Source of the DNA: Collinsella sp. AF23-2
GTDB taxonomy: Bacteria > Actinomycetota > Coriobacteriia > Coriobacteriales > Coriobacteriaceae
Direction: 5' to 3'
NCBI RefSeq assembly: GCF_003459245.1
Contig: NZ_QRVG01000026.1
Span: forward strand, 1-28,670
Length of the DNA: 28,670 nucleotides
Made by a program: the position numbers and the translations under genes. Below the pieces are notes generated by a model. The model was not told where the DNA came from. It did no database searches and saw only the letters and a list, made by a program, of their open reading frames with translations. Of this stretch, positions 1 to 7,256 are shown piece by piece. Positions within the stretch are counted from its first letter, which is position 1. Each line of letters starts with the position of its first letter.

Positions 1-873
1 GAGCATTTCCCAGTTGACAAAACTATAGGAACACCCCCCTGCAACGACCGAGTGTTCCAAGCGATCTCCATGAGCTCCGAGACACGCTATCCGTTCATCA
101 TTAACCTCGACACCGGCGAATCGCAATGGTCGGTTAATGCCGTGCGCGATTTTGACCTACCCTCCCAGCATCCCTACAACTCGCTCGATATATGGCTTGC
201 CCGTGTTCACCCCGAGGACCGCGACAACGTACGTGCCGAGCTCGATATGGTGGTAAACGGCACGTGGCACTTCCACTGCATGCAGTATCGCGTCATGAAT
301 ACCGCCGGAAAATACGCGCTTTGCGACTGCACGGGTTACCGCCTGGACGGCACCGATACCGAGCCCAACATGTATGTGGGCATTGTCACCAACCGAAGCT
401 TGGCAGATACGACCGATTCCGTGACCGGTCTGGGCGATATCCACGCCCTGGTCAACGCCATTGGCGAGATGCGTCGCGTGGCACGAAACGCGGGCTTGAT
501 CGCCATTAAAATCGACGAAATCGCACAGGTCAATGCCCGCTTTGGCTTTGATGCAGGCGACCGCGTTTTGGCAGAAAGCGCCGCCTGCCTCATGGATTGC
601 TCGCGCGGCAAGGGTCGTCTGTTCCGCTCGACCGGACCGATGTTCGTAGCGCTCTTTGACGAGCTTGATCCCGAAGAGACCGACGCGGTTGCAGACGAAA
701 TCGAACGGTTCTTGGGATCGCCCGTGCTCCTTGGCTCATTTGAATATCAGCCGCCCCTTCGCGTGGCAACGCTTCATCTGGACGCCGTCGACCGACAGCC
801 CGTTTCCATTTTGAACGAACTTAATGCGCTGATTAGAGAGGCGCCACAGGTACCGGGCACCAAGCTGGACTAG
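1..873 (+). CDS. PAS protein with degenerate GGDEF domain (5' partial)
   Basis: The reading frame is open back to base 1, so the gene probably begins upstream of the window. Internal starts are a GTG at 52 and an ATG at 70, and neither has a clear ribosome binding site. The first ~120 residues read like a PAS-fold sensor (RYPFIINLDTGESQW, then WLARVHPEDRDNVRAEL, typical of PAS_3). The last ~150 residues resemble a GGDEF domain: a DSVTGLGDIHAL start, IKIDEIAQVNARFGFDAGD for the nucleotide-binding helix, and GRLFRSTGPMFVAL where the catalytic GG(D/E)EF loop should lie. That loop reads STGPMF, so diguanylate cyclase activity is unlikely. The domain may instead bind GTP or c-di-GMP or act as a protein interaction module; this is inference. 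No EAL domain is present. It stands alone, with a poorly coding stretch downstream. Confidence 0.75.
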   Translation, partial: EHFPVDKTIGTPPCNDRVFQAISMSSETRYPFIINLDTGESQWSVNAVRDFDLPSQHPYNSLDIWLARVHPEDRDNVRAELDMVVNGTWHFHCMQYRVMNTAGKYALCDCTGYRLDGTDTEPNMYVGIVTNRSLADTTDSVTGLGDIHALVNAIGEMRRVARNAGLIAIKIDEIAQVNARFGFDAGDRVLAESAACLMDCSRGKGRLFRSTGPMFVALFDELDPEETDAVADEIERFLGSPVLLGSFEYQPPLRVATLHLDAVDRQPVSILNELNALIREAPQVPGTKLD

Positions 874-944
874 CGTCGTGGGGCGCATGATGGTTAATTT
901 CCGATCTCGGGCGAACACATTGGGCAAATAGGTCGTACCCGCAG

Positions 945-1133
945 TTAGCCGAACGCCCCCCCGCAGTCCCTAGCGGGCCCGGGGGCACCGTTTCGATACT
1001 CTTGGTTTACTTTGCCTGATGCAAATAAGTGCTCAACAAGATAGAACCTATCCCCCGCCACGGATATGCCCTCGAGTAAATCTGTTAAGCCAAGCCTATC
1101 AAATTCTATTGACAATTGGCTGCATTGGTCCAT
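945..1133 (-). CDS. possible small ORF, unknown
   Basis: A 62-residue frame begins 25 bases after the DUF3784-like gene in the same direction, so it could be cotranscribed. The first ~45 residues have ordinary composition (SIEFDRLGLTDLLEG, DRFYLVEHLFASGK). The last ~15 run into the GC-rich hairpin at 955-986 and look like accidental coding (GAPGPARDCGGAFG). The nearest purine-rich stretch, GGAAGTGG, is about 15 bases from the ATG, which is too far for a good ribosome binding site. I recognise no family. It may be a decayed gene fragment. The rest of 874-1158 holds nothing else I can support. Confidence 0.25.
   Translation of the reverse strand: MDQCSQLSIEFDRLGLTDLLEGISVAGDRFYLVEHLFASGKVNQEYRNGAPGPARDCGGAFG
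955..986. repeat. GC-rich hairpin with GTCCC loop
   Basis: C-rich and G-rich arms (959-964 with 973-978, extended by 955-959 with 982-986 around a CCC bulge) fold around a loop reading AGTCCCTA. No T-tract follows on either strand, so it is not a classical terminator. The GTCCC in the loop recalls the other hairpins in this window (4052, 4706, 8435, 13337), but the match is short. Confidence 0.35.
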
Positions 1134-1158
1134 TTTGTCGTCCAGCCACTTCCGCTGG

Positions 1159-1479
1159 CTATCGTCTCATAAACACAAACCTAACGAGCCGCACGAACGA
1201 CAAAGAGGCCAAGCTGAACAGAAGTAGAACCAAAACTTCAAAAACGCTGGTATTCCAATCGCGTACCCAGCCCTCTACCGCCCACAAGAAAAACAGCAGC
1301 CCCATCCATAACGTCACAGAAGAAATCAGCTTTGCGTAGGGGCGTATATCAATCTCGCTCTCCCTTTTTGTGACATCATATCCAGCAATTGAGCAGAGCC
1401 ATCTTCCTCTTCGGTATTGGATTGAAAGGACAATCAAGGCAATCGAAGTCATCAAGCAAACAGCATCCTCTGTTTCCAT
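1159..1479 (-). CDS. small DUF3784-like membrane protein
   Basis: This encodes about 106 residues from the ATG at 1479, which has AAAGGAAA six bases upstream; an ATG at 1500 would add seven residues but lacks a binding site. The N-terminal segment is hydrophobic (AVCLMTSIALIVLSIQY). It is followed by a soluble stretch with IAGYDVTKRESEIDI, then two more hydrophobic helices (LISSVTLWMGLLFFLWAV and VFEVLVLLLFSLASLSFV) and a basic end. The AGY motif between first and second helices, followed by an acidic and basic linker, matches what I remember of DUF3784 proteins, which have no known function. Codon use is AT-richer than in the neighbours, which suggests transfer. It sits between a sensor gene and a transposase remnant. 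Confidence 0.6.
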   Translation of the reverse strand: METEDAVCLMTSIALIVLSIQYRRGRWLCSIAGYDVTKRESEIDIRPYAKLISSVTLWMGLLFFLWAVEGWVRDWNTSVFEVLVLLLFSLASLSFVRLVRFVFMRR

Positions 1480-1559
1480 AGAGTTTCCTTTGCTTTCCAT
1501 CCTAGTTACGCATTCACAATCGAATCAAACCAAGTATGAATTACTCGATAGCAACCGCC

Positions 1560-1743
1560 TTAGTATAAACCATAGCCGCCGCAGCAGCCCGCCTTCCAAG
1601 GCCTCAATGCTCGCCATCGAGGGCGACCCGCCCAGACCCCTTACAATCTGCTCGCACGAGGCCCCGCACTCCAACATCCTCTGGACCGTATCCCGCTCGT
1701 ACCTGGTGAGCGTGCCTGCCGTGGGCCCTCGGGGCCGGCATCG
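1560..1743 (-). pseudogene. decayed IS30-type transposase N-terminus
   Basis: On the minus strand a frame without a start codon reads GPTAGTLTRYERDTVQRML followed by ECGASCEQIVRGLGGSPSM. This matches the N-terminal helix-turn-helix of IS30-family transposases, whose usual form is LT..ER..I..ML..G.S..EIAR.LGRSPSTVSREI. After SPSM the similarity ends (ASIEALEGG instead of VSREIxRN) and the catalytic DDE part is missing. A TGA lies in this frame about 50 bases upstream of the conserved part. I see no flanking inverted repeats. It is best read as a scar of an old insertion. Similarity is from memory of the family. Confidence 0.4.
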
Positions 1744-1813
1744 TGCCCCAAGCCATCTGCCCGCTCGTGCGATAATCCTCTGCAGAAGTCACCGACAGCA
1801 GAGGGAGTTTGTG

Positions 1814-2437
1814 ATGAAGGTTCTTTTGGTCAATGGCAGTCCCAAAGCAAGCGGCAACACGGCCCGCGCACTCGCCGAGGTCGCCGAGCAGCTTAACGCC
1901 GAAGGCATCGAGGCCGAGATGTTTCAGCTGGGCGCCAAGCCCATTCGCGATTGCATTGGTTGCGGCCAGTGCGGCAAGCTCGATTGCCGTTGCACCTTTG
2001 ACGACGATGTGGTCAACGAGCTGATTGCCGCTGCCGAGCAGGCAGACGGCTTTGTCTTTGGTTCGCCCGTCTACTACGCGCATCCCAGCGGACGCATCCT
2101 CTCTGCCCTCGACCGTGCATTCTATGCTGGCAGCAAGGCCTTTGCGCACAAGCCGGGCGCCGCTGTCGCCGTTGCCCGTCGCGGTGGCACGTCGACCACC
2201 TTCGATGTGCTCAACAAGTACTTCACCATCAACCAGATGCCCGTGGTGGCATCCACCTACTGGAACAACGTCTTTGGCGCCATGCCGGGCGAGGCCGCCC
2301 AGGACGCCGAGGGCCTTGCCACCATGCGAAACATCGGCAAAAACATGGCTTGGCTGCTGCGTTGCATCGAGGCGGGAAAGGCCGCCGGCATCGAAGTCCC
2401 CCAGGCCGATCGCGCTAGGACCAACTTCATTCGTTAG
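1814..2437 (+). CDS. flavodoxin-like NAD(P)H-dependent FMN reductase
   Basis: The product is 207 residues from the ATG at 1814, with GAGGGAG seven bases upstream. The N-terminus MKVLLVNGSPKASGNT is the phosphate-binding loop of the flavodoxin/NADPH-dependent FMN reductase fold. The segment DCIGCGQCGKLDCRCTFDDD gives a cysteine-rich motif common in iron-sulfur flavoprotein-like reductases (C-x2-C-x2-C type spacing at about residues 48-58). FVFGSPVYYAHPSGRILSALDR is the second FMN-contact region. The length fits the family (180-210). It probably moves electrons from NAD(P)H through FMN in the cytoplasm; the substrate cannot be told. The ArsC-like gene follows 16 bases later, so the two are likely cotranscribed. 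Confidence 0.85.
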   Translation: MKVLLVNGSPKASGNTARALAEVAEQLNAEGIEAEMFQLGAKPIRDCIGCGQCGKLDCRCTFDDDVVNELIAAAEQADGFVFGSPVYYAHPSGRILSALDRAFYAGSKAFAHKPGAAVAVARRGGTSTTFDVLNKYFTINQMPVVASTYWNNVFGAMPGEAAQDAEGLATMRNIGKNMAWLLRCIEAGKAAGIEVPQADRARTNFIR

Positions 2438-2453
2438 AACGGCGGAACATGCT

Positions 2454-2795
2454 ATGAACGTTCAAATCTTCGGGACTAAGAAGTCGTTCGATACCAAGAA
2501 GGCGCAGCGCTATTTCAAGGAGCGCCGCATTAAGGTGCAGTTTATTGACCTTAAGGAAAAGGAGATGAGCAAGGGCGAACTCACGAGCGTGATGCAAGCG
2601 GTCGGCGGTATCGACAAGCTGCTCAACCCCAAAGCCAAGGACGAGGAGACGCTCGCACTCATCCAGCACCTCACCCCCAGCCAACGCTTCGATAAACTGC
2701 TCGAGAACCAGCAGATTCTGGCCGAGCCCATCGTGCGCAACGGTAAGAAGGCCACCGTCGGCTATTGTCCCGATGTGTGGGGAGCCTGGGAGTAG
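2454..2795 (+). CDS. ArsC/Spx-fold protein lacking the catalytic cysteine
   Basis: This encodes 113 residues from the ATG at 2454, with GGCGGA seven bases before it; the ATG at 2449 runs straight into a stop. It has the ArsC/Spx/YffB thioredoxin-like layout: a first strand, FGTKKSFDTKKAQRYFKERR for the active-site helix, FIDLKEKEMSKGEL, then a late LAEPIVRNGKKATVGY that matches the family's 'RPI(V)..g' strand. The family cysteine (C in KNCDTIKKA of YffB) is a serine here (S11), and no CxxC is present. The only cysteine is at about residue 105. A redox arsenate reductase mechanism is therefore doubtful; a regulatory or binding role is more likely. It follows the FMN reductase gene in one transcription unit. 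Confidence 0.85.
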   Translation: MNVQIFGTKKSFDTKKAQRYFKERRIKVQFIDLKEKEMSKGELTSVMQAVGGIDKLLNPKAKDEETLALIQHLTPSQRFDKLLENQQILAEPIVRNGKKATVGYCPDVWGAWE

Positions 2796-2881
2796 CCTGT
2801 GTTATTTGTCGGCGCGTGGGTATAAGAGCTGGCGTTTGGCATAAGATTCAACTGTAAGCCATGTCTAACAAAGGAGGGCAC

Positions 2882-4012
2882 ATGCCCAACAAACCCGTGA
2901 AGATCATCATGCTTACCGGCTACCTCGGTGCCGGCAAGACCACGCTGCTCAACCACATCCTCGCTAACGACGGCGGCATCCGCGCTGCCGTGATCGTCAA
3001 CGATATCGGCGAGATCAACGTCGACGCTAGCCTCATCGCCGACGGCGGCCTTTCCGAGACCGACGACCTCATCCCGCTCACCAACGGCTGCATCTGCTGC
3101 ACGCTTTCGGACGACCTGGCCAACCAGCTGCAGGGCATCGCCGATTCGGGCAAGTTCGACTACATCATCATCGAGGCCTCGGGTATCTGCGAGCCTATCC
3201 CCATCGCCTACACCATCTCGAGCTTCTGCGACGAGGCCAAGGTGGGCGGCCAGCCCAAGCTTGCACTCGACAACATCGTGGCTGTGGTCGATTGCGCCCG
3301 CATGTACGACGAGTTCAACGGCGGCCGCGACCTGTTGGCCGAGGATATCGACGAGGACGACATCGAGAGCCTGCTCATCCAGCAGATCGAGTTCTGCTCC
3401 ACGCTGATCCTTAACAAGACCGATACCGTGAGCCCTGAGCAGATTGCCGAGCTCAAGGCTATCGTGCGCAGCCTGCAGAAGGACGCCGTGATTGTCGAGG
3501 CCCAAAACGGCGAGGTCCCCATGGAGGAGCTGCTCGACACCGACCGCTTCGACTTTATGCGCGCCTACAACTCCGCCGCCTGGATCGAGGCCATGGAGCA
3601 TCCCGAGGAGCACGACGACCCCGAGGTGCTCGAATACGACATCGAGACCTTTGTGTACTCGCGCCGCAAGCCGTTTGACCTGCAGAAGTTCACCGATTTT
3701 GTTGAGCAGGAGTGGCCCGACGAGGTCATCCGCGTCAAGGGTCCGCTGTGGCAGGCCAGCAATCCGGACATGTGCTACATGTTCGAGCAGGCCGGCCACC
3801 AGATGCGCCTGATGGAGAACGGCCTGTTCGTTGATTCCGCACCCGAGGGCGAGAAGCAGAAGATCATCGACGAGAACCCCGAGATCATGCAGATTTGGGA
3901 CGACGAGACGGGCGACCGCATGACGAGCCTGTGCATCATCGGCCGTCACATGGACAAGGATGCGCTCATCGCCTCCCTCGATGCCTGCCTGACCGACTGG
4001 CACCGCGCCTAG
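2882..4012 (+). CDS. CobW/COG0523 family metal-chaperone GTPase
   Basis: The product is 376 residues from the ATG at 2882, preceded at five bases by AAAGGAGG; the ATG at 2861 is seven codons upstream and has no such site. The N-terminal G3E GTPase domain shows the P-loop LTGYLGAGKTTLLNHIL, the family metal-binding motif NGCICCTL (CxCC, about residue 73), switch-like EASGICEP, and NKTD for guanine specificity. The C-terminal CobW_C domain begins near FVYSRRKPFDLQKFTDF and ends with MTSLCIIGRHMDKDALIASLD. COG0523 proteins deliver zinc, cobalt or other metals to client enzymes using GTP hydrolysis; which metal is used here is not visible. It has its own upstream spacer (2796-2881) and a strong terminator behind it, so it is probably monocistronic. 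Confidence 0.9.
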   Translation: MPNKPVKIIMLTGYLGAGKTTLLNHILANDGGIRAAVIVNDIGEINVDASLIADGGLSETDDLIPLTNGCICCTLSDDLANQLQGIADSGKFDYIIIEASGICEPIPIAYTISSFCDEAKVGGQPKLALDNIVAVVDCARMYDEFNGGRDLLAEDIDEDDIESLLIQQIEFCSTLILNKTDTVSPEQIAELKAIVRSLQKDAVIVEAQNGEVPMEELLDTDRFDFMRAYNSAAWIEAMEHPEEHDDPEVLEYDIETFVYSRRKPFDLQKFTDFVEQEWPDEVIRVKGPLWQASNPDMCYMFEQAGHQMRLMENGLFVDSAPEGEKQKIIDENPEIMQIWDDETGDRMTSLCIIGRHMDKDALIASLDACLTDWHRA

Positions 4013-4051
4013 GTTTATCCAAGCGGGCATTTTTCCGCCTACGTAACCGCC

Positions 4052-4092
4052 AAACCACCACGAAGGTGCCTGTCCCCTTCGTGGTGGTTTTT
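4052..4092 (+). terminator. rho-independent terminator after the CobW gene
   Basis: A perfect 15-bp stem (4052-4066 with 4076-4090) encloses the nine-base loop TGCCTGTCC and runs into TTTTT on the + strand. It ends 21 bases before the trmL start. The loop carries the CTGTCC core shared with other hairpins in the window. Confidence 0.85.
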
Positions 4093-4113
4093 CGTTCTGA
4101 GCCAAGGAGATTC

Positions 4114-4713
4114 ATGTTCAACATTGTGCTGTATGCGCCCGAGATTCCGGCCAATACGGGCAATATCGGCCGCACCTGCGTGGTTACCGGCGCCCGCCTG
4201 CATCTGGTGGAGCCGCTGGGGTTTTCGCTCGACGACAAGACGGTGCGTCGCGCCGGCCTGGGCTACTGGCAAAATTTGGACGTGACGACCTATGCCGGCT
4301 GGGAGGATTTCCTTGCGCGCAACGGCCTCTCCCCCGCCGACGAACGCCTGCATCTGCTGACCAAAAAGGCGCGCCGCACCTATGCGCAAAGTACCTACCG
4401 CGACGGTGACTTTTTGGTCTTTGGCAGCGAGAGCTCGGGGATTCCCGAGCCACTGCTTGCCGCGGCGCCCGAGCGCTGCGAGCGCATCCCCATGTTGCGC
4501 GATTGCGACTCGCTCGAAAACGCCGACGCCTGGGAGGCCCACGAGGAGTCGCTCGGGCATACCGAGGACAGCCACGAAGCCATCCTTCGACAGGATATCT
4601 GCGGCAACTTCGTCGACCCGGACGACTACCGCATCAGCGCTCTCAACCTCTCCAACAGCGCCGCCATCGTCCTCTACGAGGCCCTGCGCCAAACAGGCTT
4701 TCCGGGAATGTGA
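4114..4713 (+). CDS. trmL: tRNA (cytidine(34)-2'-O)-methyltransferase TrmL with insertion
   Basis: The product is 199 residues from the ATG at 4114, with AAGGAGA just upstream. It is a SPOUT methyltransferase that would place a 2'-O-methyl group on wobble base 34 of certain tRNAs, using SAM. Conserved features are the N-terminus MFNIVLYAPEIPANTGNIGR, LHLVEPLGFSLDDKTVRRAG, motif 2 FLVFGSESSGIPE and motif 3 LNLSNSAAIVLYEALRQ, which form the trefoil-knot SAM site. TrmL is usually 150-160 residues. The extra length lies between RIPM and NLSNS, about residues 130-175, an acidic stretch containing AWEAHEESLGHTEDSHEA and DICGNFVDPDDY. The gene ends ATG TGA inside the hairpin at 4706-4740. It converges with the UvrA-like gene. 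Confidence 0.92.
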   Translation: MFNIVLYAPEIPANTGNIGRTCVVTGARLHLVEPLGFSLDDKTVRRAGLGYWQNLDVTTYAGWEDFLARNGLSPADERLHLLTKKARRTYAQSTYRDGDFLVFGSESSGIPEPLLAAAPERCERIPMLRDCDSLENADAWEAHEESLGHTEDSHEAILRQDICGNFVDPDDYRISALNLSNSAAIVLYEALRQTGFPGM

Positions 4714-4740
4714 CAAAGGAACTGTCCCTTTGTCACATTC
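4706..4740. terminator. stop-codon-spanning hairpin between convergent genes
   Basis: A perfect 14-bp inverted repeat (4706-4719 with 4727-4740) has loop AACTGTC. The TGA stop of trmL (4711-4713) lies in the left arm, and the UvrA-like gene ends three bases beyond the right arm. No long T-tract follows on either strand. The same element, with the same loop, occurs at 8435-8467. It probably acts as a two-way terminator or mRNA 3'-end stabiliser for the convergent genes. Confidence 0.6.
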
Positions 4741-4742
4741 GG

Positions 4743-7256
4743 TTATAGGTAGCGGCCGGTGATGCTTGCGGGGCAGGCCACGATGTCGCCCGGCGTGCCG
4801 GCGCAGACGATTTGCCCGCCCGCGTCACCGCCGCCCGGGCCCATGTCGATCACATAGTCGGCGTTGCGGATAAGGTCGAGGTCGTGTTCGATCACGACAA
4901 CTGTGGCGCCCTTGGCGACGAGGCCGTCAAACACACTCAGCAACACCTGAACATCGAGCGGATGCAGGCCGATCGTGGGCTCGTCAAATACGAATACGGC
5001 ATCGTCCTGCACGCGGCCCATCTCGCTCGCAAGCTTAAGACGCTGCGCCTCGCCGCCCGAAAGCGCCGGCGTGGGCTCACCGAGCGTGAGATAACCCAAT
5101 CCCAGGTCGTGCAAGGTCTGCAAGCGCGCCTGAACCTTCTTGAGCCCCACCGTGGCGTCGAGCGCTTCGTCCACACTCATGTCCATGAGCTGCGGCAACG
5201 TAAGCAGGCTCCCGTCCTTGCCCTCGCGATGGATATGCGAAGCCGCGTCTACATAACGTGAGCCGCGACATGCCGGGCAGACGATCTCGACGTCGGGCAA
5301 AAACTGCACGTCGAGCGATATCGAACCCGTGCCATCGCACGTAGGGCAGCGCAAAGCGCCAGTGTTGTAGCTAAATGCGCCTGCCTTGTAGCCGGCTGCC
5401 TTGGCCTCGGGCGTGCGGGCGAAGGCGCGACGCAGTTCATCATGGATGTCGGCATAAGTCGCTACCGTCGAACGCACGTTGGCACCGATGGGCGTGGCGT
5501 CTATCAGGTTGGCACGTGCAATGCCCTCGGCATCGACCCAACGCACGTGTTTTGGCAGGCGCTCGCTGGCTGCCTGCGCCTTAAGTGCCGGGATGAGTGT
5601 CTCGAGCACCAACGTCGTCTTACCCGAACCCGAAACGCCCGTCACCGCGACAAGGCGACCGCGCGGTATATCGACTTCGAGCGGTTTGACGGTATGGATG
5701 GCATCGGTCGCCATGCGGATATGGCCCCGGTCAAACATTTCGTCGTCAGGCACCTGCGGACGCAAGCGCTCAGGCTCCGAGCGCAAAAATGGGGCGATGC
5801 GGCTGCCCTGCGATTCTTCGACCTCGCCTACCGCGCCCGCGGCGATCACATTGCCGCCGCCTGCTCCGGCAACGGGGCCCATCTCGACCAGATAGTCGGC
5901 TTCCGCCAGTACGCGCGTGTCGTGGTCGACAACGACCACGGTGTTGCCGTCATCCACCAAATCGCGCATCACGCCTACCAGGCCGCCGACATTGGCAGGA
6001 TGCAAGCCAATCGAGGGCTCGTCCAGCACATAGAGCACGCCCGTCGATCGGTTACGCACCACGCGGGCGAGCTGCACGCGCTGACGCTCGCCCGTGGAGA
6101 GCGTGGCACCGGCGCGGTCGAGTGAAAGGTAATCGAGGCCCAGATCGACCAGTCGACGGGCCGTGCTCAAAAACGAATCGCAGATATCCGTCGCCATGGG
6201 CTGCATCTCGGCCGGCAAGGATGCGGGCACCCCGCGCACCCACTCAATCGCCTCACCCAGCGTCATAGCCGCGGCCTGCGCCAGATTGATACCGCGCACC
6301 TGGGGATGGCGTGCGGCCTCGGAGAGACGCGTGCCGCCACAGTCACGGCATGGCCCCTCGCGCAAAAAGCGCGCCACGCGCTTGAGGCCCTTGTCGTCCT
6401 TAACCTTGGCGAGCGCATTCTCGACGGTATAGACAGCGTTGTAATAGGTAAAATCGAGCGGCGTGGCGCCCTCGCCGTTTTTGGGAACGTAGAGAATGTG
6501 CTTTTTAACCGCCGGACCGTGGAACACGATGTCGCGCTCTTGAGGCGTGAGCTGGTTAAACGGCACGTCGGTGCGCACGCCCATCTCGCCGGCTACCTGC
6601 TTCATCAGATCCCACATGAGCGTACCCCAGGGAAGCACCGCGCCTTCGTTGATGGTCTTTGACTCGTCGGGCACCAGGCTCGCTTCGTCCACCTCGCGCA
6701 TGACACCGGTGCCGCCGCAGGTAGGGCACGCACCGCCGCTGTTAAAGGCAAGGTCCTCGGCACTCGGCGCGTAGAACTCGCGGCCGCATGCGGGGCACGT
6801 GAGCGACAGGCCCGCAGCCACGTTAAGGCTCGGCTCCACACGCGCCCCGCAATGTGGGCACACGTGATGGGCACAGCGGCTAAAGAGCAAACGCAGACTG
6901 TTGTTGAGCTCGGTCATGGTACCAAAGGTCGAGCGCACGCCTGGCACACTGGGACGCTGATGCAACGCGAGTGCCGCCGGTACGTGCAATACCTCGTCCA
7001 CCTGGGCGTGCTCGGCCTGCGTCAGGCGACGTCGAGTATAGGTGCTGAGCGCCTCCAGGTAACGGCGCGAGCCCTCGGCATAAAGAACTCCCAGCGCCAG
7101 CGAGCTCTTGCCCGAGCCCGACACGCCGGCAATGCCCACGAGCCTCCCCAGCGGAATATCGATATCGATGTCCTTGAGATTGTGGACACGTGCACCGCGC
7201 ACCTCGATAGCCTGCGGGCTCATCTTCTGTTCCGTCACCTTTATCACCCTACTCAT
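4743..7256 (-). CDS. UvrA-like ABC ATPase without UvrB-binding domain (class II)
   Basis: This encodes about 837 residues from the ATG at 7256; an ATG at 7223 (MSPQAIEVRGARVHNLKDI) starts closer to the usual UvrA N-terminus and is an equally good choice. There are two ABC ATPase halves: Walker A GVSGSGKSSLA with signature LSTGERQRVQLA and Walker B VLYVLDEPSIGLHP, then GVSGSGKTTLV, LSGGEAQRLKLA and VFVFDEPTIGLHP. Zinc modules are visible (CPACGREF/CPTCGGTG, and CPTCDGTG/CPACRGS). Canonical UvrA is about 940 residues and carries a ~110-residue UvrB-binding domain after the first CPxCG. Here only about ten residues separate CPHCGARVEPS from LTCPACGREF, so that domain is absent. It therefore probably does not load UvrB; class II UvrAs are linked to DNA-damage tolerance or drug resistance. 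It overlaps the AAA ATPase gene by eight bases. Confidence 0.88.
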   Translation of the reverse strand: MSRVIKVTEQKMSPQAIEVRGARVHNLKDIDIDIPLGRLVGIAGVSGSGKSSLALGVLYAEGSRRYLEALSTYTRRRLTQAEHAQVDEVLHVPAALALHQRPSVPGVRSTFGTMTELNNSLRLLFSRCAHHVCPHCGARVEPSLNVAAGLSLTCPACGREFYAPSAEDLAFNSGGACPTCGGTGVMREVDEASLVPDESKTINEGAVLPWGTLMWDLMKQVAGEMGVRTDVPFNQLTPQERDIVFHGPAVKKHILYVPKNGEGATPLDFTYYNAVYTVENALAKVKDDKGLKRVARFLREGPCRDCGGTRLSEAARHPQVRGINLAQAAAMTLGEAIEWVRGVPASLPAEMQPMATDICDSFLSTARRLVDLGLDYLSLDRAGATLSTGERQRVQLARVVRNRSTGVLYVLDEPSIGLHPANVGGLVGVMRDLVDDGNTVVVVDHDTRVLAEADYLVEMGPVAGAGGGNVIAAGAVGEVEESQGSRIAPFLRSEPERLRPQVPDDEMFDRGHIRMATDAIHTVKPLEVDIPRGRLVAVTGVSGSGKTTLVLETLIPALKAQAASERLPKHVRWVDAEGIARANLIDATPIGANVRSTVATYADIHDELRRAFARTPEAKAAGYKAGAFSYNTGALRCPTCDGTGSISLDVQFLPDVEIVCPACRGSRYVDAASHIHREGKDGSLLTLPQLMDMSVDEALDATVGLKKVQARLQTLHDLGLGYLTLGEPTPALSGGEAQRLKLASEMGRVQDDAVFVFDEPTIGLHPLDVQVLLSVFDGLVAKGATVVVIEHDLDLIRNADYVIDMGPGGGDAGGQIVCAGTPGDIVACPASITGRYL

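Noticed and set aside
1370..1813. N-terminal extension of the FMN reductase to 355 residues
   Set aside because: The extra 148 residues run through the antisense of the DUF3784 gene and the transposase remnant. The ATG at 1814 has a good ribosome binding site and begins exactly at the conserved MKVLLVNGSP.
2762..4105. 447-codon open frame on the minus strand opposite the CobW gene
   Set aside because: It mirrors codon positions of a well-recognised GTPase gene, has no family motif and no ribosome binding site. Such long antisense frames are common in GC-rich DNA.
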